A stretch of DNA of 64,000 bases from Saprospiraceae bacterium (GTDB taxonomy: Bacteria > Bacteroidota > Bacteroidia > Chitinophagales > Saprospiraceae), in NCBI GenBank assembly GCA_958295895.1, contig CATQHI010000003.1:496001-560000 (forward strand), read 5' to 3'. The position numbers and the translations under genes are program-made. Positions 54,366 to 62,189 of this stretch are shown piece after piece. The notes beneath the pieces are model-generated. The model saw only the letters and a program-made list of their open reading frames with translations. It did not search any database and had not been told where the DNA came from. The stretch's first letter is position 1. Each line of letters starts with the position of its first letter.

Positions 54366-57074
54366 ATGCGACACTTAACTACCTTATTGTTTTGCCTTCT
54401 GACTACCCTGGCTTACGCCCAGACCGCTGATATCAACGCTACGGTGGTGGATAGCACCGGCACCACCCTGCCGGGGGCGAATGCTATTTTGCTGCGCACC
54501 TCCGATACCCTACTGACCTCCTTCGGCACGACGGATGCCAAGGGGGAATTTCTGATGGAAAAGGTGCCGGCGGGGGAGTACATCCTACGCGTGAGCTTTC
54601 TCGGCTTCGAGCGGCCGGACCAGGCCATCACGATCACCGCCTCGGATCAGTTCCTGGGCCTCGGCGAGCTCACGATGTACCCCGCCGGATTCCTCCTGAG
54701 CGGCGTGGAGGTGACGGCCGATCGCATCCCCATCCGCATGAAGGGCGATACCATGCTCTACGACGCCGGGGCCTTCGCCGTGGGCGAAAACGCTAAGGTG
54801 GAGGACCTGCTGCGCCGGTTGCCCGGCATGAGTATCGACGCCAACGGACAGCTAACCTGGCGGGGCAAGCCCGTGCAGGAAATCATGATCAATGGCAAGC
54901 CGTTTTTTGCGGGTAATGCCTCCCTGGTAACCCAGAATCTAGATGCCAAAGCGATCAAGAACGTCGAGGTGTTCGACCAGAAATCGGATGCCGAGGAGAT
55001 CACCGGCGTGGAGGATGGCGAAGAAAATACGACGGTCAATCTGGAGATGAAGGATGAGTTCAAGGCCAAGGTATTCGGCGAGCTGTATGCCGGGGGCGGT
55101 GTGGCGAGTAGTGATGAAGCCGACCCGCGATACGACGCCGGGGGTAAACTCTTTCGCATCAGCGACGTGACGCAGATCGGTATCCTGGGAACGATCAATA
55201 ATGTAAACCGGGTGGGCTTTACGGGGGATGAAATTCAGGGGTTTAACCGTAGTTCCGGTCGGGGAGGGTTCATCAGCTGGGGCGATAGTGGGCAGTTGCC
55301 TTACTACGACGGCGGGCAGACCCCCGGGCAAAATCGTAGCATCGCTACGGGCGTCAACTTTGGCCGCTCCATCGGCGAGAACGGTCAGCTCAGTCTTGAC
55401 TATACCCTCTTCGACCGGCGGCAAACGCAGTCCCTCACCCAGCGGGAGGCCTTTACGCGGGCCGATCAGGAACGGCAGATCGTGTCGGCCCAGACCGATG
55501 CTTCCAGCAACTACAGCCACCGGCTTGGATTTGAGTACGAGCAGGAACTGGACACGACCTCGCGGCTTTCTATGGGGGGAGCGGCTTTCATCACCGGCAA
55601 CGAAAACCGGGGGCTGGCCCGCACCCAAATCAGTAATGCAGGTGGGGAAACCAGTGATTACACGGTCGATGAGCTCACCGACGGCAGCTCCCCCGGCGGC
55701 AACGTATACGCGCGTTACAACCGCCGCCTGGGCTCAAAGGCCGGCCGGACCTTCGGTATCAACTTCAACAGTAATTACCGGGAAAACCAAACCGACCTCG
55801 AAGTCCTCACGCGGGGCCTGAACGAAGACCCCGACGCCACGCCCCAATTCGTGGGCTCACTGGTCAACGGCCTGCAATTCCAGGATCGCCGCACGAATTC
55901 GTTCAACTTCAGCGGACAGTCTAGCTACGTAGAGCCCCTAAGTAAAAAACTGGGACTGGAGACCGAGGTGGGCTACGAATACGACGAAGATGAGGGCAAT
56001 TTTGCGTTTCGCCTCAACGAGCAGCGCACTGCCAACCTGCTCAACCGTCGATGGACGGCGGTACAAGCCGGTAGTAGTCTGGTCTACCGCTACGGAAAGA
56101 ACAACAACGTGCAGTTGGGTGCAGACTTTCAGCGAGCTACCCTGGCGCTGAGCGGAGACACGGTACGTGAGGCCTCCTTTAACTATGTGTTACCCAATTT
56201 TAATTACCGTATCCGCAGCGAAAAGGGCTTCTACGGTCTTCGCTACGATGCCGATGTGCAGGTGCCCGACGTCAGCCAGTTGCAGACCATTGCCCGCCCC
56301 TCCGTCACCGGTCGCGTTACGGTCGGCAATGTCAACCTGGAGCCTGCCGTACGCCATAACTTCAGCGCCAACACCTGGTACAACGATCAGTTCCGGGCCA
56401 TCAGCGCCAACGGCTACGTGTACGGTTCCTACACGGACAATGCCTTCGGCAACAGCCTGACCTTTACCCCCGGCCAGCAGGTGTACCAGACTATCAACGT
56501 AAGCCATAACTGGAACTACGGCCTATACCTCGGCACCACCATTGGCATGGAATTCATCCGTGGCGAGCTACGCATCAACGGTAACGGCGGCAGCAGCCGC
56601 GGCCAGGGCTTCGTCGACGGGGTGGCCCGTACCAACATTACTACCAACTACAGCGGCACCATCGACCTGACCACGGAATTCAACGAGAAGTCGTTTCTGA
56701 AGGCCGGCTACACCTACGCCCGCAACGCCAATACCTTCGATGACGAGGAGAGCGTCGACATAGTGACCGTGACCCACGACATCGCCACCCAGTTCGAGCT
56801 CGAGCTGGGCGATACCTGGCGCTTCGAAAGTCGCTTCCTCTACCGCATCTTCGAGGCCGCCGCTTTTGCCGGTCAGACAAACATCCCCAATCTGCGCGCC
56901 AGTTTCGAGCTACGTCCCTTTAAAACGGGTGGCCACTACTTCGTCATTGCCGGCGAGGACCTGCTCAATCAGAACACCATCATCAACCGCCAGGCCCAGG
57001 CCTTCGTGACCTCGGAGACGATCAGTGACGGGCTGGGACGGTATGTGTTGCTTAGCTTTCACTACCAGCTTTAA
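54366..57074 (+). CDS. Outer-membrane beta-barrel protein with carboxypeptidase-like regulatory domain
   Basis: 902 residues. A signal peptide (MRHLTTLLFCLLTTLAYAQ) precedes a CarboxypepD_reg-like beta-sandwich: INATVVDSTGTTLPGANAIL and GEFLMEKVPAGEYILRVSFL. A plug-like region follows (VEDLLRRLPGMSIDANGQLT, EIMINGKPFFAGNASLV, KNVEVFDQKSDAEEITGVED). A long beta-barrel extends to the C-terminus. This is the OMP_b-brl_3 type of TonB-dependent-like protein. No TonB box is obvious. It lies 25 bp after the GLPGLI gene, and the two form a unit. The ligand is unknown. Confidence 0.9.
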   Translation: MRHLTTLLFCLLTTLAYAQTADINATVVDSTGTTLPGANAILLRTSDTLLTSFGTTDAKGEFLMEKVPAGEYILRVSFLGFERPDQAITITASDQFLGLGELTMYPAGFLLSGVEVTADRIPIRMKGDTMLYDAGAFAVGENAKVEDLLRRLPGMSIDANGQLTWRGKPVQEIMINGKPFFAGNASLVTQNLDAKAIKNVEVFDQKSDAEEITGVEDGEENTTVNLEMKDEFKAKVFGELYAGGGVASSDEADPRYDAGGKLFRISDVTQIGILGTINNVNRVGFTGDEIQGFNRSSGRGGFISWGDSGQLPYYDGGQTPGQNRSIATGVNFGRSIGENGQLSLDYTLFDRRQTQSLTQREAFTRADQERQIVSAQTDASSNYSHRLGFEYEQELDTTSRLSMGGAAFITGNENRGLARTQISNAGGETSDYTVDELTDGSSPGGNVYARYNRRLGSKAGRTFGINFNSNYRENQTDLEVLTRGLNEDPDATPQFVGSLVNGLQFQDRRTNSFNFSGQSSYVEPLSKKLGLETEVGYEYDEDEGNFAFRLNEQRTANLLNRRWTAVQAGSSLVYRYGKNNNVQLGADFQRATLALSGDTVREASFNYVLPNFNYRIRSEKGFYGLRYDADVQVPDVSQLQTIARPSVTGRVTVGNVNLEPAVRHNFSANTWYNDQFRAISANGYVYGSYTDNAFGNSLTFTPGQQVYQTINVSHNWNYGLYLGTTIGMEFIRGELRINGNGGSSRGQGFVDGVARTNITTNYSGTIDLTTEFNEKSFLKAGYTYARNANTFDDEESVDIVTVTHDIATQFELELGDTWRFESRFLYRIFEAAAFAGQTNIPNLRASFELRPFKTGGHYFVIAGEDLLNQNTIINRQAQAFVTSETISDGLGRYVLLSFHYQL

Positions 57075-57093
57075 GAGATTTTCTCCTTCTCCC

Positions 57094-57124
57094 TTGCACA
57101 CATTCCCCTACCCTGCTATCTTTG
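57094..57124 (+). promoter_or_regulatory. tRNA-Gly promoter
   Basis: TTG at 57094-57096 and TATCTTTG at 57117-57124 are separated by 20 nt, a full match to the Bacteroidota -33/-7 consensus, 41 nt before the tRNA. Confidence 0.75.
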
Positions 57125-57165
57125 CACCGCTTTAGCAATAAAGCATGGCTGAGCAGCCAGCAGAC

Positions 57166-57241
57166 GCGGATGTAGCTCAGTTGGTAGAGCGCAACCTTGC
57201 CAAGGTTGAGGTCGCCGGTTCGAACCTGGTCATCCGCTCCA
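57166..57241 (+). tRNA. tRNA-Gly (anticodon GCC)
   Basis: A 76-nt cloverleaf. The acceptor GCGGATG pairs with CATCCGC. The anticodon loop TTGCCAA has GCC at 57199-57201. The T-loop is TTCGAAC. The 3' CCA is encoded. A consensus promoter precedes it and a hairpin terminator follows. Confidence 0.95.
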
Positions 57242-57246
57242 AACTC

Positions 57247-57288
57247 GACGAAGCCGCTTCCCTCCGGGGGAGCGGCTTTCGTCGTTTT
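57247..57288 (+). terminator. Terminator after tRNA-Gly
   Basis: GACGAAGCCGCTTCCC pairs with GGGGGAGCGGCTTTCGTC through about 15 bp with two bulges, then GTTTT. It ends at 57283 with the T run just after. Confidence 0.7.
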
Positions 57289-57301
57289 ATATCTTTGGCC
57301 C

Positions 57302-58714
57302 CTGCCCTACCCTACCGCCATCCTCCTCCGTCGACGCCCCAGCCCCACCGCACTACTGTACCTACTACTTGCCGCGGGCGGTACGCTCTGGACGATCAAC
57401 CTAGTTTACAACCGCCCCCTCTTCATCGACGAGGCCAATGTGGCCCGGAACCTATTTGATCGGAGCTACGCCGGGCTATTCCGGCCGCTCGACCATGAGC
57501 AGTACGCGCCGCCGCTCTACCTAATACTGACCAAAGCGCTGGCCGATACCTTTGGCTACCGGGAGCTCGTACTTCGCTTTCCGATCTTCTTGGGTGGCTG
57601 GCTGGGAGTATACGGAGTATGGAAGGTATCTAAGAAAATTCTGGATGAGTACTGGGCGTTGCTACCTCTTGCGCTGCTGTTCGGTAACCCCCTCGTGCTG
57701 CGCTACGTCAGCGAGGTAAAGCCCTATGGCCTGGATCTTGGCATCGCAGCCCTGCTACTTGCCCTGCACCTGCGGGCGCGCGCATTTTCTCCCTGGCTGT
57801 GGTTAGTGGTGGGGATGGTGTGTCCCTGGCTGTCTTTACCGAGCGTATTCGTGCTGGCGATGGTGGGTCTGCGTGGCTTGCAGTATAATTTTCCTCGGTG
57901 GATCGGTCCGATCGTAGGCTGGCTGCTGTCCTTCGGGCTGCTGTACGTGACGGTGCTGCGGCCCTCGGTGGGCAGCGACTACCTGAACGATTTTCACCAC
58001 GACTACTTCCTACCGCTGGTGCTGGATGGGGAGGGACTGGCGCGGCTAGGACGCATCGGCCACCGCTTTTTGCGCCTGAGTTTTGGGGTGACCTGGGTGG
58101 CGCAGGTATGGGGGGCGGTGCTGCTGCTGGTTGGCCTATTTATTCGTCCGCGACTGTCATGGTTGTTACTGCCACTGCTGCTCGTTGCACTGGTCTCCAG
58201 CTTCCAATATTACAGCCTCATCGATCGCTTACTGCTTTTCGTTCTGCCGGGGGTATGGCTATTCGCAGCGGCGAGTGCGCAAGCGTTAGCTGGTAAGGTG
58301 GGCCGTAAACCCTCGTGGGCCATCGTCGGGCTATCGCTACTCATGGCGGGCGGCGGCAATGTGTGGAGCAAGTACTGGTCGCCCGAACGCACGAGCGATG
58401 GACGTGAACTAGCGGCGCTAGCCCGTTTACCGGATACCTACGTACATCCGAGTGCGGTGCCGGTGGTCGACTACTACGCGCGTATTCATCCGGTGACGCG
58501 GTACCGGGCCACACCGGTAGGTACCACTTTACTTGATCGAGAGGCTGACGCCTACACCATACTATTCGACGTGACGACGGATCCAGTAACTTACCGGCAA
58601 GCAAGCGAGGCAGCAGAGCGGGCGGCGGCGCGCGGGTGCAAAGCAGAGGTACGGGAGTTATTCCGGGCCCGGGTGGTGGAGGTCAGATGTCGCGCACGGA
58701 ATTCCGATCCGTAA
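57302..58714 (+). CDS. GT-C type membrane glycosyltransferase-like protein
   Basis: About 470 residues with around ten TM helices. The first periplasmic loop carries FIDEANVARNLFDRSY, where the Asp-Glu pair is the family's catalytic motif in ArnT/PMT-like enzymes. HEQYAPPLYLILTKAL and RFPIFLGGWLGVYGVW follow. These enzymes move sugars from polyprenyl-phosphate donors outside the inner membrane. The start is unclear: no ATG, GTG or TTG begins the hydrophobic N-terminus. CTG 57302 is used here because it directly follows a TATCTTTG box (57290-57297). A C-terminal soluble domain ends in a basic tail. Its end overlaps the next gene by 32 bp. Confidence 0.8.
   Translation: MPYPTAILLRRRPSPTALLYLLLAAGGTLWTINLVYNRPLFIDEANVARNLFDRSYAGLFRPLDHEQYAPPLYLILTKALADTFGYRELVLRFPIFLGGWLGVYGVWKVSKKILDEYWALLPLALLFGNPLVLRYVSEVKPYGLDLGIAALLLALHLRARAFSPWLWLVVGMVCPWLSLPSVFVLAMVGLRGLQYNFPRWIGPIVGWLLSFGLLYVTVLRPSVGSDYLNDFHHDYFLPLVLDGEGLARLGRIGHRFLRLSFGVTWVAQVWGAVLLLVGLFIRPRLSWLLLPLLLVALVSSFQYYSLIDRLLLFVLPGVWLFAAASAQALAGKVGRKPSWAIVGLSLLMAGGGNVWSKYWSPERTSDGRELAALARLPDTYVHPSAVPVVDYYARIHPVTRYRATPVGTTLLDREADAYTILFDVTTDPVTYRQASEAAERAAARGCKAEVRELFRARVVEVRCRARNSDP
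57765..57782 (+). repeat. Dispersed repeat copy, last base divergent
   Basis: TGCACCTGCGGGCGCGCG in the GT-C gene, read as Leu-His-Leu-Arg-Ala-Arg in a loop between membrane helices. Confidence 0.68.
58623..58640 (-). repeat. Dispersed repeat copy, diverged 3' part
   Basis: TGCACCCGCGCGCCGCCG on the minus strand, antisense to the end of the GT-C gene. Its upstream flank CTCTGCTT is also shared with the copy at 29517. Confidence 0.6.
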
Positions 58715-59066
58715 CCACTTCCAGCAACTCCCGCAGAAACTGTACCTGGCCGGGGCTGAGGCGATTCTTCAGGGCATCCTTTACAGTCAGAAAGGTACCC
58801 GACTCTAGTTCCTTCAGGCGCTCTTTGAGCTCACCGGCGTCTTCGTAGAGCATTTGTTTGAGACTGGGGATCTCGTGCCAGTCACCCTCTACGGCCACGG
58901 CCTCCTCGCGGTCGGCGGCGGGTTCCAGGGCGATGAGGTCGGGACTATCGGTGTTGAGATCGCCCTCGGGGAGCCCCCACTCGTCGGACTGCTGGGTCAG
59001 AAAGACCTCCAGGCCACGCTCGCGAAACCGGTAAATAATCAGGCGGGCTTTTTTACGGAGTCCCAT
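58683..59066 (-). CDS. Short NUDIX-like protein, catalytic box not evident
   Basis: 127 residues. The start GLRKKARLIIYRFRERGLEVFL followed by EWGLPEGDL looks like the N-terminal strands of a NUDIX hydrolase. The Nudix box (GX5EX7REUXEEXGU) that should follow is not found; instead there is an acidic segment and a C-terminal helix pair (AGELKERLKELESGTFLTVK, LSPGQVQFLRELLEVV). It may be a regulatory or degenerate relative, and the assignment is tentative. It is convergent with the GT-C gene (32-bp overlap). Confidence 0.62.
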   Translation of the reverse strand: MGLRKKARLIIYRFRERGLEVFLTQQSDEWGLPEGDLNTDSPDLIALEPAADREEAVAVEGDWHEIPSLKQMLYEDAGELKERLKELESGTFLTVKDALKNRLSPGQVQFLRELLEVVTDRNSVRDI

Positions 59067-59166
59067 ACAGTATATGTTCAGCTACCTAAGTGGTGCGCTC
59101 GGCAATAGGTTCACAAAGGTAAACGTTGGTGGGTGCCGTATCGTTACCTCGCCATAAGCTACCGTA

Positions 59167-59892
59167 ATGAAGAATCTGACCGTTTTACTATTGCTAAGTC
59201 CGCTGTGCCTACTAGCGCAGTCTACTGACACCTCCCTGGAGGGCGCCTGGGAAAGCTCCTTTGCCGCTGCGGACGGAGCCGAGAACACCCTGAGCATGAT
59301 CGTGCAGGACGGCTACTTCGCCATGACCGCCTACGGCGATACGAGCGGACAGTTCATCGCCACCCTGGGCGGAAGCTACACCGTCACCCCCGATACCTTT
59401 TTCGTGACCTACGAGTTCGACTCTTCCACGCCGGAGAATGTGGGCCGCACCGTAGCCATGCCCTACGCCGTGACGGGTAGCCTGCTAGTTTTTAACGCCG
59501 ACAAGGCCTGGCAGCGCCTCGACGATGGTACGGGGGAGCTAGCCGGTGCCTGGGAGATTACCGGTCGCAAGGAGGACGGGGAAATGCGCCGCCGGCCCGT
59601 AACCGGTCCGCGCCGCACGATGAAGATTCTCTCCGGTAGCCGCTTTCAGTGGATTGCCTACAACACCGAAACCGCCGAGTTCCTGGGCACCGGTGGGGGC
59701 ACCTACTCAGCGGATGACGGACAGTACATCGAGCGCATCGGCTTCTTCAGCCGTGACCCCGAGCGGGTGGGCAAGCAACTCAGTTTCGACTACAAGATCC
59801 GCAACGACGAGTGGCACCATACGGGGGTGAGTAGCGACGATAGGCCGCTGTACGAGACCTGGGGGCACCGCCCGAAGAACGAGTCGAAGTAG
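59167..59892 (+). CDS. Secreted protein with two lipocalin-like repeats
   Basis: 241 residues with a signal peptide (MKNLTVLLLLSPLCLLAQ). The mature protein has two similar halves: LEGAWESSFAAADGAENTLS with a strand-rich core, then LAGAWEITGRKEDGEMRRRP. The second half has the pattern MKILSGSRFQWIAYNTETAE, followed by FLGTGGGTYSADDGQYIERI and FFSRD, close to DUF4488-type proteins, which are lipocalin-like. Such proteins may bind small hydrophobic ligands. The last three bases (its stop codon) overlap the 3' end of tRNA-Arg on the opposite strand. Confidence 0.75.
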   Translation: MKNLTVLLLLSPLCLLAQSTDTSLEGAWESSFAAADGAENTLSMIVQDGYFAMTAYGDTSGQFIATLGGSYTVTPDTFFVTYEFDSSTPENVGRTVAMPYAVTGSLLVFNADKAWQRLDDGTGELAGAWEITGRKEDGEMRRRPVTGPRRTMKILSGSRFQWIAYNTETAEFLGTGGGTYSADDGQYIERIGFFSRDPERVGKQLSFDYKIRNDEWHHTGVSSDDRPLYETWGHRPKNESK

Positions 59893-59961
59893 CCCCAGCA
59901 AGACTCGAACTTGCATTTTCGGTTTAGGAAACCAACGTTCTATCCCTTGAACTATGGGGCT
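59890..59961 (-). tRNA. tRNA-Arg (anticodon CCT)
   Basis: Read on the minus strand: acceptor AGCCCCA pairs with TGGGGCT, D-stem GTTC/GAAC, anticodon stem TTGGT/ACCGA with loop TTCCTAA (CCT at 59928-59926), and T-stem GCAAG/CTTGC with TTCGAGT. CCA is not encoded. Its 3' end overlaps the stop codon of the upstream-strand gene. Confidence 0.9.
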
Positions 59962-60005
59962 CGGTGATCGGACCGGTAGGGGGGCAAATATACTACCCAG
60001 CCTGG

Positions 60006-60554
60006 CTACAGGTCCTCGGCCGGGACGAAGTTGAGCGCTACTCCGTTAATACAGTAGCGTAGTCCGGTGGGCTCGGGTCCGTCGGGGAATATATGCCCCT
60101 GGTGGCCCCCGCAGCGCGCACAGCTTACCTCAGTACGCTTCATGCCGTAGCGGAAGTCGCTGTCCTCGGTGACATAGGCCGCATTGATGGGCTCGTAGAA
60201 GCTCGGCCACCCGGTGCCAGACTCGAACTTCGTCTCGCTACTAAATAGTGGCAATCCACACGCACGGCAGGCAAATACCCCGGCGTGCTTCTCTTCGTTG
60301 AGCGGGCTGCTGAAGCTGCGCTCCGTACCGTCCTCGCGTAGCACATTGTACTCCTGATTAGTGAGTAGCTCCTCCCAGTAGCTATCGGTAGTGTCAATCT
60401 TTTCTATCTGACCCTCAATGGCGGGCGGATCGTAGCGGTAGTCGGGGCGGTCCTGCTGGGGGCTAGCGGCAACATCACCGGAAGCTACTGTGGTCTGAGT
60501 AGTGGAATTGCAAGCAAAGAGGATGGAAAGGCTAAACAATAGCAAGTAGCGCAT
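60006..60554 (-). CDS. msrB: Peptide-methionine (R)-S-oxide reductase, lipoprotein
   Basis: 182 residues. The lipobox LSILFAC (Cys near residue 15) makes this an exported lipoprotein form of MsrB. The domain has YNVLREDGTERSFSSPLNEE, the zinc pairs CRACG and CARCG, GHIFPDGPEPTGLRYC with the catalytic Cys in RYCING, and LNF. It repairs oxidised methionine (R form) in envelope proteins using an external reductant. No MsrA domain is fused. It stands between tRNA-Arg and the ALDH gene. Confidence 0.95.
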   Translation of the reverse strand: MRYLLLFSLSILFACNSTTQTTVASGDVAASPQQDRPDYRYDPPAIEGQIEKIDTTDSYWEELLTNQEYNVLREDGTERSFSSPLNEEKHAGVFACRACGLPLFSSETKFESGTGWPSFYEPINAAYVTEDSDFRYGMKRTEVSCARCGGHQGHIFPDGPEPTGLRYCINGVALNFVPAEDL

Positions 60555-60656
60555 GAAGTGAGGCTTTGCTTAGATAACACCCCTACCCGCCGGGGCGGTT
60601 CAATACGGCTTGGCCGGCGTAGTGTTACCTTCGCCCCGCCCAACCACCCAAGCCGC

Positions 60657-62186
60657 ATGAAACACTTCCTCACCACCCTGGGGCTCGCCGACGACAACGA
60701 CGGCAGCAGCACCGGACAGCAGGGTGCCCATAACCCGGACCGCCACCTGGAGAGCCATTCCCCCGTCGATGGCAAGCTCATTGGCCGGGTCAGCGTCACC
60801 ACCCCGGAGCAGTACGAACAAATCGTGGCCACGGCCACCCGCGCCTTTCAGCACTGGCGTATGGTACCCGCCCCGCAGCGGGGAGAGATCGTAAGACAGT
60901 ACGGCGATGCCCTGCGCGCCAGTAAGGACGCCCTCGGCCGCCTGGTCAGCTACGAAATGGGCAAGAGCCTACAGGAGGGCTGGGGCGAGGTGCAGGAGAT
61001 GATCGACATCTGCGACTTCGCCGTCGGCCTGAGTCGGCAGCTTTACGGACTCACCATGCACTCCGAGCGCAAGCTGCACCGCATGTACGAGCAATATCAC
61101 CCGTTGGGCATCGTGGGCATCATCTCGGCCTTCAACTTCCCCGTGGCCGTCTGGAGCTGGAACGCCATGATCGCGCTAGTCTGCGGTGATGTCACCATCT
61201 GGAAGCCCAGCGAAAAAGCTCCCCTCTGCGGCGTAGCCTGCCAAAAGATCTGGGCCAAGATAGCCGCCGCTAACGACCTACCAGAGGGTATCTCCTGCCT
61301 CATCAACGGCGACTACACCGTCGGCGAGCTGATGACGAAGGACGAACGCGTCCCCCTCCTCTCCGCTACCGGCTCCACCCGCATGGGTAAGATCGTGGCC
61401 CAGACGGTGGCCGGTCGCCTCGGCAAAACGCTGCTCGAACTCGGCGGAAACAACGCCATCATCATCACCCCCTCGGCCGATATGGACCTGGTACTGACCG
61501 GTGCACTCTTTGGTGCGGTCGGCACCTGTGGACAGCGCTGCACCAGCACCCGCCGGCTCATCATCCACGAAAGTCGCTACGATGAGGTGCGTGACAAGCT
61601 CGCCGCCGCGTACGGACAGCTTGCCATCGGCGACCCCCTCGACGAGGGCAACCACATCGGTCCGCTGATTGATACCGATGCCGTGGAAACCTACCTCAAG
61701 GCCATCGAGGGCATCAAAGCTGAGGGCGGCACTATGGTCATCGAGGGCGGTCGCCTTGAAGGCCTCGGCTCTGAGTGCTACGTCAAACCCTGCATCGCGG
61801 AGGTCGGTACCGACAGCCAGATGGCGCAGCGCGAAACCTTCGCCCCCATCCTGTACCTGATGAAGTACGCAACGCTGGAAGAAGCGATCGCCATCCAGAA
61901 TAGCGTGCCCCAGGGTCTTTCCTCCGCCATCATGACAACCAACCTGCGCGATAGCGAGCGCTTCCTGAGCGCCGCCGGCAGCGACTGCGGTATTGCCAAC
62001 GTCAACATCGGCACGAGCGGCGCGGAGATCGGCGGGGCCTTCGGCGGGGAAAAAGAGACCGGCGGCGGCCGCGAGTCCGGCTCCGACAGCTGGAAGGCTT
62101 ACATGCGCCGGCAGACCAACACCATCAACTACTCCACCGAGCTGCCCCTGGCCCAGGGCATTACCTTCGATTTGCAACCCATTTAG
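60657..62186 (+). CDS. ALDH7-type aldehyde dehydrogenase (alpha-aminoadipic semialdehyde type)
   Basis: 509 residues of the ALDH superfamily. The catalytic Cys is in GTCGQRCTSTRR and the Glu in LLELGGNNA. The N-binding segment is IISAFNFPVAVWSWNAM. The C-terminal NVNIGTSGAEIGGAFGGEKE...SDSWKAYMRRQTNT is characteristic of antiquitin/ALDH7, which oxidises alpha-aminoadipate semialdehyde in lysine breakdown and also protects from aldehydes. It starts at ATG 60657, about 23 nt after a TACCTTCG box. The epimerase gene follows after 3 bp, which may be an accidental neighbour rather than a functional partner. Confidence 0.93.
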   Translation: MKHFLTTLGLADDNDGSSTGQQGAHNPDRHLESHSPVDGKLIGRVSVTTPEQYEQIVATATRAFQHWRMVPAPQRGEIVRQYGDALRASKDALGRLVSYEMGKSLQEGWGEVQEMIDICDFAVGLSRQLYGLTMHSERKLHRMYEQYHPLGIVGIISAFNFPVAVWSWNAMIALVCGDVTIWKPSEKAPLCGVACQKIWAKIAAANDLPEGISCLINGDYTVGELMTKDERVPLLSATGSTRMGKIVAQTVAGRLGKTLLELGGNNAIIITPSADMDLVLTGALFGAVGTCGQRCTSTRRLIIHESRYDEVRDKLAAAYGQLAIGDPLDEGNHIGPLIDTDAVETYLKAIEGIKAEGGTMVIEGGRLEGLGSECYVKPCIAEVGTDSQMAQRETFAPILYLMKYATLEEAIAIQNSVPQGLSSAIMTTNLRDSERFLSAAGSDCGIANVNIGTSGAEIGGAFGGEKETGGGRESGSDSWKAYMRRQTNTINYSTELPLAQGITFDLQPI

Positions 62187-62189
62187 TTT

